DNA of 64,000 nucleotides from Mucispirillum schaedleri ASF457 (GCF_000487995.2 NZ_CP097562.1:1113001-1177000); one strand, 5' to 3'. Numbered from the stretch's first letter, positions 35,328-44,243 are shown. Program-made: numbers and translations. The notes: a model not told the origin generated them from the sequence alone.

Positions 35328-36365
35328 ATGACAATCAACACATTAGAAAATGAATATAAAAAACTTGTAGATTTATTAGGCGATGAAATTTTAAAACTTA
35401 ATAATAAGTCTTTTTTTATTACAGGTGCAACAGGGCTGGTTGCTTCTTACTTAGTAGATTTTATAATGTGGTATAATACTGCATATTCTCAAAATATATA
35501 TGTATATGCCGTATCTTCAAAATTAGAAAAATTACAAAAAAGATTTAAAGCAAATAAAAATTTATGTTTTATAGAGCAGAATTTAAATGAACCTTTAAAG
35601 AAAAAATATGAAGCTGACTATATTATACATGCAGCAAGTAATGCACACCCACTTGCCTTTTCAAAAGACCCTGTCGGCACTATGAAAACAAACTTAACAG
35701 GGACTATGAATTTATTAGAAATGATAAAAGATACTGCCGCCTGCTTTTTATACATATCTACTGGCGAAATATATGGGAATAATGCTGATAAACCATTTAC
35801 AGAAGATGATTTTGGTATGATAGATTCAAAACTTGTGCGTTCCTGCTACCCAGAATCTAAACGAGCAGCAGAAACATTATGTATGAGTTATAATCATCAA
35901 TATAATATAAAAGCAAACATATTACGCCTTTGCTATGTTTATGGTGCTGCAATTACAAATGAAAATTCTAGAGCAGATGCACAGTTTTTGCGAAATGCCT
36001 TAAATGGTGAAAAAATAATTATGAAAAGTGAAGGCTTGCAGAAAAGGACATACTGCTATGTGGCAGATGCAGTATATGCTATGCTTTATGTTATTTTATA
36101 TAGTAAAGACAGTCAGGTTTATAATGTTGCAAATCCAAACTCTATTGCTTCTATCAGAGAATATGCTGAAACTTTATCTGAACTTGCAGAAGTATCTCTC
36201 CAGTTTGAAATACCAGATGAAATAGAAAAACAGGGTTATTCTAAGCCACTTGATTCTATTCTTGATGCATCTAAACTAATGGATTTAGGCTGGCAGCCAC
36301 AGTATGATTTAAAAACAGGGTTATCACATACACTAATGATAAAAAAGGAAGAAAAGCATGTTTGA
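35328..36365 (+). CDS. NAD-dependent epimerase/dehydratase (extended SDR)
   Basis: A 345-residue extended short-chain dehydrogenase. The Rossmann motif is FFITGATGLVASYLVD, the active-site Ser is in YISTGEIYG and the YxxxK pair in SCYPESKRAAETL. It is related to nucleotide-sugar epimerases and decarboxylases, and its C-terminal half matches that group (RTYCYVADAVYAMLYV). It follows the cytidylyltransferase by one base and overlaps the aldolase-type gene by 8, so these three form a module that probably makes one CDP-linked precursor. The precise reaction is unknown. Confidence 0.85.
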   Translation: MTINTLENEYKKLVDLLGDEILKLNNKSFFITGATGLVASYLVDFIMWYNTAYSQNIYVYAVSSKLEKLQKRFKANKNLCFIEQNLNEPLKKKYEADYIIHAASNAHPLAFSKDPVGTMKTNLTGTMNLLEMIKDTAACFLYISTGEIYGNNADKPFTEDDFGMIDSKLVRSCYPESKRAAETLCMSYNHQYNIKANILRLCYVYGAAITNENSRADAQFLRNALNGEKIIMKSEGLQKRTYCYVADAVYAMLYVILYSKDSQVYNVANPNSIASIREYAETLSELAEVSLQFEIPDEIEKQGYSKPLDSILDASKLMDLGWQPQYDLKTGLSHTLMIKKEEKHV

Positions 36366-37056
36366 TAATATAAAAGAAAAAGTTTATGAAGCAAATATAC
36401 AGCTTTATAAGCAGGGATTAGTGCCTTTAACATGGGGTAATGTTTCTGCCAGAGTAGAAGATTATATTATTATTAAACCATCTGGTGTTGAATATGAAAA
36501 AATGTCGCCACAGGATATGGTTGTTTTGGATTTAGCTGGTAAAGTTATAGATGGTAAATTAAAGCCATCATCAGATACAAAAACACATTTAGAAATTTAT
36601 CATTCATGCTCTCAAATTTATAGTGTATGCCACACACACTCTAAATATGCAACTTCATACGCTCAAGCAGGAATTCCAATTAAAGCTATGGGAACGACAC
36701 ATGCAGATTACTTTTTTGGTGATATTCCCTGCACTAGAGCATTAACTTATGATGAAGTTGAAAGCGATTATGAATTAAATACAGGCAAAGTAATAGCAGA
36801 AACATTTAAAGATAAAGACTGGCTTCAAATACCTGCTGTTTTAGTTAAGCAGCATGGACCATTTACATGGGGCGGCAGTGCAGATAAAGGCGGGCTTGAT
36901 GCTGTGGAAAATGCTGTTGTTTTAGAAGAGATAGCTCAAATAAATTATCAAACAATGCTTATTAATCCTGCTGCTGTTCTACTGCCTGATTATGTTCTTA
37001 ATAAACATTATTACAGAAAACATGGTGCAGGTGCTTATTATGGACAAAAGAAATAA
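36358..37056 (+). CDS. Class II aldolase-family protein, L-ribulose-5-phosphate 4-epimerase-like
   Basis: The 232-residue protein shows the AraD/FucA family pattern: LTWGNVSARVED, KPSGVEYEKMSPQDMVVLD, DTKTHLEIY, the zinc ligands in VCHTHSKYATSYAQ and VLVKQHGPFTWGGSADKG. It is most like L-ribulose-5-phosphate 4-epimerase (AraD, UlaF, SgbE), which interconverts pentulose 5-phosphates. In a polysaccharide operon, beside a TarI-like cytidylyltransferase, it may generate the pentulose phosphate to be activated. The true substrate is inference. Confidence 0.85.
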   Translation: MFDNIKEKVYEANIQLYKQGLVPLTWGNVSARVEDYIIIKPSGVEYEKMSPQDMVVLDLAGKVIDGKLKPSSDTKTHLEIYHSCSQIYSVCHTHSKYATSYAQAGIPIKAMGTTHADYFFGDIPCTRALTYDEVESDYELNTGKVIAETFKDKDWLQIPAVLVKQHGPFTWGGSADKGGLDAVENAVVLEEIAQINYQTMLINPAAVLLPDYVLNKHYYRKHGAGAYYGQKK

Positions 37057-37069
37057 TTAAGGTTAATAA

Positions 37070-38560
37070 ATGCTTTTTAATTCCATAAGCTTTTTAATTT
37101 TCTTTCCAGTAGTTATCTTATTATACTTTATAATACCACACAGATTTAGATATATTTGGCTTTTAGCAGCAAGCTATTATTTTTATATGGCTTGGAACCC
37201 TGTATATGCTCTATTAATGCTTACATCTACTTTTATAACTTATACTAGTGGTATATTGATAGATAAAGCAAATAAAACGAGTGGGGGGGGGAATGCAGCA
37301 AAACTTAAAAACATATATGTTTCCATTAGCTTTATTTTAAACCTTTCCATTTTATTTTTCTTTAAATATTTTTATTTTGCAGTAGATAATATAAATATTT
37401 TATTATCTGCACTTCATATTCAATTAATTCAGCCAAAATTTGATATAATATTACCACTTGGTATATCATTTTATACTATGCAGATGATAGCTTATATAGT
37501 TGATATATATAGAGGTGCAAAAGCAGAAACTAATTTTATAAAATATGCTCTTTTTATATCATTTTTCCCAAAATTACTTGCAGGACCAATAGAAAGAACT
37601 GCAACTTTTCTTCCTCAACTGCAGGAAAGAAAATATTTTAATTATGATAATCTTAAAAACGGTTTATTATTAATGCTCTATGGTTATTTTTTAAAGATGG
37701 TTATAGGCGATAGAGCTGCCATTTTAGTAAATTTTGTATTTGAAAACTATGAAGCTTATATGGGGCTTGAAATATTTGTTGCAATAACAATCTATTCTAT
37801 ACAAATATATGCAGATTTTTTTGGTTATACATGTATTGCAATAGGTGCAGCACAAACTATGGGGTTTACTTTATTACAAAACTTTAACCATCCTTTTTTT
37901 GCAGTATCTGTTGGTGATTACTGGCGAAGATGGCATATATCACTTTCTATGTGGTTAAGAGATTACATATATTTTCCATTAGGTGGCAGCAGGTGCTCTA
38001 AAATAAAAAAATATAGAAATATATTAATTACTTTTTTTATAAGCGGCTTATGGCACGGTGCAAACTGGACATTTATTATATGGGGTATGATACATGGTTT
38101 AAGTATTATACTTGATGATATTTTTAAGCCAGTATTTCAAAAGATATACTCTATTTTTAATATAAATACACAATGTTTTAGTTTTAGATTATTTCAAATT
38201 ATTATAGCATTTTTAATTATTAATTATTCACGGCTCTTTTTTAGAGCTCCAGATATAGAAACTGCTGTTATTATGACAAAGCAAATGTTTAGTGTTTGGA
38301 ACCCTTGGATATTTTTTGATAACTCACTTTATGATATGGGACTTTCTAGAAAAGATTTCTATGTATTATGCTTTTCTATTATTATTTTATGGGCAGTATC
38401 TTTTATGCAGGAAAAAGGTATCAAAATAAGAGAAGAACTGGCGAAACAAAATTTAGTTTTTAGATGGATATTATATTGGATAGCAATTTTTGGAATACTG
38501 ACTTTTGGTGTTTATGGCACAGCATATAATGCTAATCAATTTATTTATTTTCAGTTTTAG
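37070..38560 (+). CDS. MBOAT-family O-acyltransferase (AlgI/DltB-like), with G9 tract
   Basis: The 496-residue polytopic membrane protein has the MBOAT pattern: the conserved His in ISGLWHGANWTFIIWG near residue 329, RRWHISLSMWLRDYIYFPLGG and a FFPKLLAGPIERT motif. AlgI-like members move acyl groups (often acetyl) across the inner membrane for addition to exported polysaccharides; the SGNH-type protein encoded next is the likely partner. An uninterrupted run of nine G at 37283-37291, in the codons for residues 72-74, would shift the frame if one base were lost or gained. Confidence 0.93.
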   Translation: MLFNSISFLIFFPVVILLYFIIPHRFRYIWLLAASYYFYMAWNPVYALLMLTSTFITYTSGILIDKANKTSGGGNAAKLKNIYVSISFILNLSILFFFKYFYFAVDNINILLSALHIQLIQPKFDIILPLGISFYTMQMIAYIVDIYRGAKAETNFIKYALFISFFPKLLAGPIERTATFLPQLQERKYFNYDNLKNGLLLMLYGYFLKMVIGDRAAILVNFVFENYEAYMGLEIFVAITIYSIQIYADFFGYTCIAIGAAQTMGFTLLQNFNHPFFAVSVGDYWRRWHISLSMWLRDYIYFPLGGSRCSKIKKYRNILITFFISGLWHGANWTFIIWGMIHGLSIILDDIFKPVFQKIYSIFNINTQCFSFRLFQIIIAFLIINYSRLFFRAPDIETAVIMTKQMFSVWNPWIFFDNSLYDMGLSRKDFYVLCFSIIILWAVSFMQEKGIKIREELAKQNLVFRWILYWIAIFGILTFGVYGTAYNANQFIYFQF

Positions 38561-38567
38561 GTGATAT

Positions 38568-39995
38568 ATGATAAAAAAAGTTATTTCATTAATAATATTT
38601 ACTGTATTAACAATATTAATTGCTGTTAATTATGAAGATATAATAAAAAATAAATATGAATCATATAATATTAAACAATACTATAATGAAAAAAATAATA
38701 TAGATGTATTTTTTCTAGGAACAAGTAGAGTTTACTTTACCATGTCTCCAATGGAAATATGGCATAAATATGGGATTGTTTCATACAACCGTGGAACTGC
38801 TCAGCAATATTATAAAGTATCATACTTATTTTTAGAAGAAATACTGTCAAAATATAATCCAAAACTTATAATATTTGATACAGCTTATCTTGAAGATTTA
38901 TCTTATAAAGAAAAACAAACTATGATACATTTACAAAATTTAAAAAATGATTTTTTTAAGTTTTATGCATACAAATATATTTATAAAAATACAGATGATA
39001 TTTTAAAAAACATAAATACTATAAAACAATATCATTCAAGATGGAAAGAATTAACTAAGTATGATTTTACATACGACACTTTTTGGAAAGGTAGATTTTC
39101 AGGCTCTTCTTATGGCTCATGGTTATCTAAAATACACTCAATAAATAGTGTTAATAGATATGAAAATGATAATATTACACAAATAGAATTATATCCAGAA
39201 ACAATAAAATATGCAAATATGATGGTAGATTTAGCAGCCAAACATAACTGTAATATTTTATTTGTAAAAATGCCTTTTTCTGCTAATTTATTACATTCAC
39301 AGCTGGATAAAGCATTTAAACTTTATGCTGAAGAAAAAGGATGGAATTTTATTAATTATAATATAATGTATGATGAACTAAATTTAAATTTTAATAGAGA
39401 TTTTCGTGACTGGTCTCATACAAACCTTTATGGTTCTCGTAAAGTTATGGACCACCTTATACCATACATTATAAAGCATTATAATATTCAGTCCCATAAA
39501 AATGATCCAAAATATGCTTCATGGAATGAAGATTATATTAAATATGCAAGAGCAGTAAACAGAGAAGAAATTAGAGAGCTTAAATCTTTTACAGAATGGA
39601 AAAATTTAGCTTTTTATGACAACTATACTGTAATGATTGCTGCAAATGGTGATGTTTTAAAAAAATTACCTGATAATTTAAAAAATGATTTAAAATCTTT
39701 TGGACTAAAAAAATATAATTCAGATAAGGCAAATATGCGTTATGCTGCTGTAATTGATGAAAATCAAATATTTTTTGAAGAAATATCAAATAAGCCTGTA
39801 AAATACAAAGGCAGAATGAAAAATATTATAAATCTGTTTATATCATCAGATGGCAAAGCGGCAATAAATGTAAGTGGCAAAAATAGAAGTAAAAATAAAT
39901 ATGGTTTAAATTTTGTAATTTATGATAAAGTGAATAGAGAAATAGTTGACAGCATCTATATAGACCCTGATAAACCTGATGTGGTTAGAAGATAA
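38568..39995 (+). CDS. SGNH-hydrolase-like partner of the MBOAT acyltransferase (DltD/AlgX-type)
   Basis: The 475-residue protein starts with one membrane helix (VISLIIFTVLTILIAVNYED), so the rest is periplasmic. Near residue 52 is FFLGTSRVYFTMSP, where GTSR supplies the candidate nucleophilic Ser, and near residue 283 is RDWSHTNLYGSRKVMDHL, with the DxxH dyad. This pattern is shared by DUF1574, AlgX, DltD and related proteins that act with an MBOAT partner. It lies 7 bases downstream of the MBOAT gene. The C-terminal 150 residues look less conserved. Confidence 0.8.
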   Translation: MIKKVISLIIFTVLTILIAVNYEDIIKNKYESYNIKQYYNEKNNIDVFFLGTSRVYFTMSPMEIWHKYGIVSYNRGTAQQYYKVSYLFLEEILSKYNPKLIIFDTAYLEDLSYKEKQTMIHLQNLKNDFFKFYAYKYIYKNTDDILKNINTIKQYHSRWKELTKYDFTYDTFWKGRFSGSSYGSWLSKIHSINSVNRYENDNITQIELYPETIKYANMMVDLAAKHNCNILFVKMPFSANLLHSQLDKAFKLYAEEKGWNFINYNIMYDELNLNFNRDFRDWSHTNLYGSRKVMDHLIPYIIKHYNIQSHKNDPKYASWNEDYIKYARAVNREEIRELKSFTEWKNLAFYDNYTVMIAANGDVLKKLPDNLKNDLKSFGLKKYNSDKANMRYAAVIDENQIFFEEISNKPVKYKGRMKNIINLFISSDGKAAINVSGKNRSKNKYGLNFVIYDKVNREIVDSIYIDPDKPDVVRR

Positions 39996-40074
39996 TTCTA
40001 ATATTAATATAATATATATACTCTTGCTTTTTTGTAGTATTTCATATATAAAAAAACAGGAGAAAAAATATTTA

Positions 40075-40893
40075 ATGGAAAACAATAATCAGGAAACAGA
40101 AGACCAGAATTTTATAACAAATTCAAACATATATAAACACTATCAATATAAAACTGCTCTTTATAACCTTGTAAAGCGAGATTTTATTGTAAAATACAGA
40201 CGCTCTATTTTAGGTATATTATGGAGTGTTTTAAACCCTTTTTTAATGATGGTAGTGATAAGTGCTGTTTTTTCTTATATGTTTCGCTTTGATGTGGAGC
40301 ATTACCCTGTTTATTATCTTACTGGCTACATTCTATTTACAATGTTTACATCATCTACAAGTGGTGCCATTTCTTCCATTATTAATTCTGCTATGCTTAT
40401 AAAAAAAATGTATATTCCAAACTATCTTTTTCCTGTAGAAAAATGCTTATTTGAATTTATAAATACTTCTGTTTCACTTATAGCACTTGCTGCAGTGCTT
40501 ATATGGTTTAAAATACCTGCTGCTTTAAGCTGGCTGCTTATACCTTTGCCATTTATATATATATTTATATTTTCTGTTGGCATAGCTTTTATACTTTCCT
40601 CATTAAATGTATATTTTAGAGATATTGGTCATTTATACAGTGTTGTTACAAAAGTGTTAATATATGCTACACCAGTTTTTTATCCTGTTACTATACTCCC
40701 ACCTGAAATAATGCAGATAATGAACTGGAACCCTTTGTATCATTTTATAGATTATTTTAGAATAATAATTTTAGATGGTCAAATACCTTCACTGAATGCA
40801 AACTTGATATGTGCTGCTTTTGCTTTTGGCTCTTTTTTCACTGGTGCTGTTGTATTTAGACTGCTGCAGCGTAAATTTATATTATATATTTAA
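40075..40893 (+). CDS. ABC transporter permease for polysaccharide export (Wzm/TagG-like)
   Basis: The 272-residue protein has about six membrane helices and the ABC-2-type signature: KRDFIVKYRRSILGILWSVLNPFL, YPVYYLTGYILF and VFYPVTILPPEIMQIMNWNPL. I chose the ATG at 40075, preceded by AGGAG, not the first in-frame ATG at 39979 that overlaps the preceding gene. It pairs with the ATPase encoded next. Together they should export the completed polymer across the inner membrane. Confidence 0.92.
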   Translation: MENNNQETEDQNFITNSNIYKHYQYKTALYNLVKRDFIVKYRRSILGILWSVLNPFLMMVVISAVFSYMFRFDVEHYPVYYLTGYILFTMFTSSTSGAISSIINSAMLIKKMYIPNYLFPVEKCLFEFINTSVSLIALAAVLIWFKIPAALSWLLIPLPFIYIFIFSVGIAFILSSLNVYFRDIGHLYSVVTKVLIYATPVFYPVTILPPEIMQIMNWNPLYHFIDYFRIIILDGQIPSLNANLICAAFAFGSFFTGAVVFRLLQRKFILYI

Positions 40894-40906
40894 AAGAAGA
40901 GATGAT

Positions 40907-41647
40907 ATGGATAATATTGCAATAGATGTAAAAAATGTTTCTGTTAAATTTAACCTTGCAATGGCTAAATATGACGGGCTGAAAGAGTATGTTATAAATC
41001 TTATTAAAGGCAGAGTTTTATATCAGGAATTTCAGGCATTGAAAGATGTGAGCTTTCAAGTAGCAAAAGGGGAAGCTTTAGGCATTGTTGGCTTTAATGG
41101 CTCTGGCAAAAGCACTCTTTTAAAAGTAATAGCAGGTATATTACGACCAGACAGCGGCAAAGCAAAAGTTTATGGCTCTATTGCTCCACTCATTGAGCTT
41201 GGTGCTGGTTTTGACCATAATTTAACTGCAAAAGAAAATATATTTTTTAATGGTGCACTCCGTGCAATACCTAGAAAAAAAATACAAGAAAAATATGATG
41301 AAATAGTAGATTTTGCAGAGCTGCATGATTTCATAGATGTGCCAATTAAAAACTTTTCTTCAGGTATGAGAGCAAGACTTGGTTTCGCTGCTGCAATAAT
41401 GTTTGACCCAGATGTATTAATAGCAGATGAAGTATTATCAACTGGAGATTATAAGTTTAAAGCAAAATGTGAAACAAAAATAAATCAAATGCGTAAAAAC
41501 GGCCTTACGATTTTATTTGTATCTCATCATGCTGCACAAGTAAAAAATGTATGCTCTAAGGCAATATGGCTTGACAAAGGTCAGATAAAAATGCATGGCA
41601 ATACAGACGAAGTTTGCAAGGCATATGAAAACAGTAATAAAAAATAA
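40907..41647 (+). CDS. ABC transporter ATP-binding protein for polysaccharide export (Wzt/TagH-like, short form)
   Basis: At 246 residues this ATPase contains Walker A GFNGSGKST, the signature FSSGMRARL and Walker B VLIADEVLSTGD, with the extended N-terminal helical stretch (FNLAMAKYDGLKEYVINLIK) typical of Wzt/TagH proteins. It lacks the C-terminal sugar-binding domain of the E. coli O8/O9 Wzt, so it would not gate export by recognising a modified chain end. An AGAAGAG ribosome site precedes the ATG at 40907. It closes the polysaccharide operon. Confidence 0.93.
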   Translation: MDNIAIDVKNVSVKFNLAMAKYDGLKEYVINLIKGRVLYQEFQALKDVSFQVAKGEALGIVGFNGSGKSTLLKVIAGILRPDSGKAKVYGSIAPLIELGAGFDHNLTAKENIFFNGALRAIPRKKIQEKYDEIVDFAELHDFIDVPIKNFSSGMRARLGFAAAIMFDPDVLIADEVLSTGDYKFKAKCETKINQMRKNGLTILFVSHHAAQVKNVCSKAIWLDKGQIKMHGNTDEVCKAYENSNKK

Positions 41648-42117
41648 GTAATGGACTTTGAACTCAGCCAAAAAATTTTTGCAGCAGACATTTTTTTAAG
41701 CCTGATTTTTACAGGCAAAAATCTATATTATATATCTTGCAATAATCTATAATATTTAAATTATCTATGTTTTAGATACTTCGCCTTATCAGGCTCAGTA
41801 TGACCTATGGCTTTCATCTTGCAGTCATTTTGAGCCTGATTTCATAGGCGAAAAATCTATATTATACATATTACAATAATCTATAGTATATTTAAATTAT
41901 ATCTTTTAGATACTTCGCTATATCAAACTCAGTATGACAATGCAGGGACAGGAAGTCCCGTCGCATAGCGTAAGCGATGGGAGCATTTACTGCGACCGAG
42001 CGTGGTTTTTCAAATTCAGGGATGAATTTGAAAATAAAAGATAAATTAAGATACTTCGCCTTATCAGGCTCAGTATGAGCCATCTTTATTATACATATTA
42101 CATTACTTCATAATATC
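41648..42117. repeat. Convergent intergenic region with two palindromic repeats and a GGA-hairpin block
   Basis: This 470-base gap lies between the transporter gene and galE, which converge. It has a first palindromic element at about 41697-41804 and a second at about 41824-41938. Both run in the opposite orientation to the copy at 2443. A half element (GATACTTCGCCTTATCAGG) lies at about 42049-42078. Between these is the hairpin block at 41945-42034. No ORF was seen. Confidence 0.75.
41945..42034 (+). ncRNA. Candidate CsrA/RsmA-binding hairpin block (locus 2)
   Basis: The first hairpin (41945-41959) is GGGAC-AGGAA-GTCCC, identical to locus 1. The overlapping stem 41957-41981 (CCCGTCGC with GCGATGGG, one G-U pair) competes with it, as in locus 1. 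The third hairpin (42007-42034) has the same 11-base stem as locus 1, but the loop is AGGGAT in place of AAGGAC. Around the loop the sequence CAGGGATG matches the core of the CsrA consensus. The loop GGA and stem are retained while other positions vary. No promoter or terminator was recognised, so this may be an untranscribed repeat. Confidence 0.35.
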
Positions 42118-43080
42118 TTAATTATCTTTATGAAATAAATAAGCAGACTTCACTATATCATATAAATTATTATATGTAATATCCCAGCCAAGTATATCTT
42201 TTGCTTTTTTATTTGATGCTATAAGCACAGCAGGGTCACCTGCACGCCTGCTGCGGATTTCCTTATTTATTTCCTGCCCTGTGACTTTTTCGCACACTTC
42301 TATTACTTCTTTAATAGAAAAGCCAGTGCCAGTTCCTAAGTTTATTTTTTCACTTTTACCGCCTGCTCTTAAATAATTTAATGCTGCATAATGAGCACAG
42401 GCTAAATCATAAACATGTATATAATCTCTTATACATGTGCCGTCTTTTGTATTATAGTCTGTGCCGTTGATATATAATTTTTCTCTTTTTCCAAGCGGCA
42501 CTTGTAATATAAGTGGTATCAGATGTGTTTCAGGGTTATGTTTTTCTCCACTGCCACCCCATGCACCACATGCATTAAAATATCTTAATGCCACATATCG
42601 CATATTATATGCAGTATCAAAAGAAGAAAGGATATTTTCTGCTAAATATTTACTCATACCATAAGGATTAACTGGATTCAATGGGTGATTTTCATCAATC
42701 GGTGTATACTTAGGCTCTCCATATACAGCTGCAGTAGAAGAAAAAACTATCTTTAATACACCATTATATTTTAATGTATTAAATAAAATAAGAGCTTTTG
42801 ACATATTATTTTCAAAATATTTATATGGATTTGCAACCGATTCTGCCACTTCTATGTAGGCTGCAAAATGCAGACAGGCTTCTATATTATGTTTTTTTAC
42901 TATTTCACTTACCTTAACAGTATCTGCTATATCACCTTTATAAAAAATAGCTCTACAAGGCACATCTTCAATATTAGATGAAACAAGACTGTCTAAAATA
43001 ACAACCTGTTCACCATGTTCTATCAAATATCTTGCAGTTGTGCTGCCAATATATCCTGCACCGCCAGTTACTAATATCAT
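42118..43080 (-). CDS. galE: UDP-glucose 4-epimerase
   Basis: GalE interconverts UDP-glucose and UDP-galactose. The 320 residues show the Rossmann motif MILVTGGAGYIGS, the active-site Ser in VFSSTAAVYG, the catalytic YGMSK and the C-terminal LGWDITYNNLYDIV. FNACGAWG is typical of bacterial GalE. It follows the rfb genes on the same strand after 240 bases, so it may have its own promoter. It could also act on UDP-GlcNAc/GalNAc. Confidence 0.93.
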   Translation of the reverse strand: MILVTGGAGYIGSTTARYLIEHGEQVVILDSLVSSNIEDVPCRAIFYKGDIADTVKVSEIVKKHNIEACLHFAAYIEVAESVANPYKYFENNMSKALILFNTLKYNGVLKIVFSSTAAVYGEPKYTPIDENHPLNPVNPYGMSKYLAENILSSFDTAYNMRYVALRYFNACGAWGGSGEKHNPETHLIPLILQVPLGKREKLYINGTDYNTKDGTCIRDYIHVYDLACAHYAALNYLRAGGKSEKINLGTGTGFSIKEVIEVCEKVTGQEINKEIRSRRAGDPAVLIASNKKAKDILGWDITYNNLYDIVKSAYLFHKDN

Positions 43081-43320
43081 AATTATCTACTTAACTCAGC
43101 TTTTTTAATAATGTTTATTTCAATATCAAAAATAATTTGCAATTTCTACTTTATAAGATTCTTCGGCTTCGCCTCAGAATGACAATGCAGGGACAGGAAG
43201 TGAACTTACCCAAAAATTTTGAACTAAGCCACTAAATAAATTTCTTTTTCCTGCATAATAAAAGCCATACTTTTTCTGCTGCTGTCATATCACATATTAA
43301 ATAACAAATTGTAACAGTAT
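43081..43320. repeat. Intergenic region with fragment of the dispersed repeat and GGA block
   Basis: Between galE and rfbD (both minus). At about 43157-43183 is AGATTCTTCGGCTTCGCC followed by TCAGAATGAC, a relative of the palindromic-element arm. It resembles a pattern seen as dispersed repeats in many bacterial genomes (my recollection). Directly after it comes GCAGGGACAGGAAGT (to about 43201), the start of the hairpin block seen at 41945, cut before the second half of its stem. Nearby AAAAATTTTGAAC recalls the element flanks. Confidence 0.6.
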
Positions 43321-44175
43321 CTATATTTTCTGCCCTGATTTTTCTTTTATATATCTTTTAACAGCATCTTTCCAGTCTGGCAGCCTTTTAAACCCTGCAT
43401 TATCAAGGCTTGCTTTACTTAGTCTTGAATTTTTTGGTCTTAATGCCTTTGCAGGATATTCTTCAGTTTTTATATGATGAACTACTATATTCTGACCTGT
43501 TACAGAAAATATATATTCTGCCAAATCTGCCCATGAGCAGCAGCCTTCATTTGTTGCATGATACAAACCATATTTTTCTGTTGCTGCCATATCACATATT
43601 AAAGGTGCTGCATCGCAAGTAAAAGTTGGGCTTCCTATCTGGTCTGCAACTACATTTAATTCTCTGCGGCTTTCACCAAGCTTCATCATAGTATTAATAA
43701 AATTGTTTCCATTAATGCCAAATACCCATGAAATGCGGATAATAAAATATTTACTCAATATCTTTTTAACTGCTTCTTCACCTTGATATTTTGTAAGACC
43801 ATAAGTATTATTTGGAGCTGCATTATCATTTATTTCATAAGCAGTATCACCTGCCCCTTCAAATACATAATCAGTAGAAATATATACCATTTTTGCATCT
43901 ATTTCTTTACATGCTTTTGCAATATATTCTGTGCCTTTTACATTTACATTATAGCACACTTCTTTTTCATCTTCTGCCCTGTCAACAGCAGTGTATGCAG
44001 CACAGTGAATAACTACATCAGGTGCATAATTTTTAATATAAGCTGACACTGCATTTTCATCTGTAATATCACAGCTTTCTCTATCTATGCCCTTATTTTC
44101 TATATTTCTTCTATCAAGCTCTTTACAGACATCAAAGCCAAGCTGACCATTTACACCTGTAACTAATACTTTCAT
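43321..44175 (-). CDS. rfbD: dTDP-4-dehydrorhamnose reductase
   Basis: RfbD (RmlD) reduces dTDP-4-dehydrorhamnose to dTDP-L-rhamnose. The NADPH motif is GVNGQLGFDVCKEL, the catalytic Tyr and Lys lie in NNTYGLTKYQGE, and the sequence YISTDYVFEG is typical. The ATG at 44173-44175 has a GGAG ribosome site; the GTG three codons earlier has none. Length is 284. It is the last of four rhamnose genes. Confidence 0.94.
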   Translation of the reverse strand: MKVLVTGVNGQLGFDVCKELDRRNIENKGIDRESCDITDENAVSAYIKNYAPDVVIHCAAYTAVDRAEDEKEVCYNVNVKGTEYIAKACKEIDAKMVYISTDYVFEGAGDTAYEINDNAAPNNTYGLTKYQGEEAVKKILSKYFIIRISWVFGINGNNFINTMMKLGESRRELNVVADQIGSPTFTCDAAPLICDMAATEKYGLYHATNEGCCSWADLAEYIFSVTGQNIVVHHIKTEEYPAKALRPKNSRLSKASLDNAGFKRLPDWKDAVKRYIKEKSGQKI

Positions 44176-44243
44176 TTTATACACTCCGCCTTAATGCAGT
44201 TTATAATATATTTAAAAGAAAAAACATATACTAAACCAGACTA

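Noticed and set aside
43783-44046. An 87-codon + strand frame with many Cys and Phe opposite rfbD
   Set aside because: It is a shadow of the rfbD coding strand and has no family resemblance or ribosome site.
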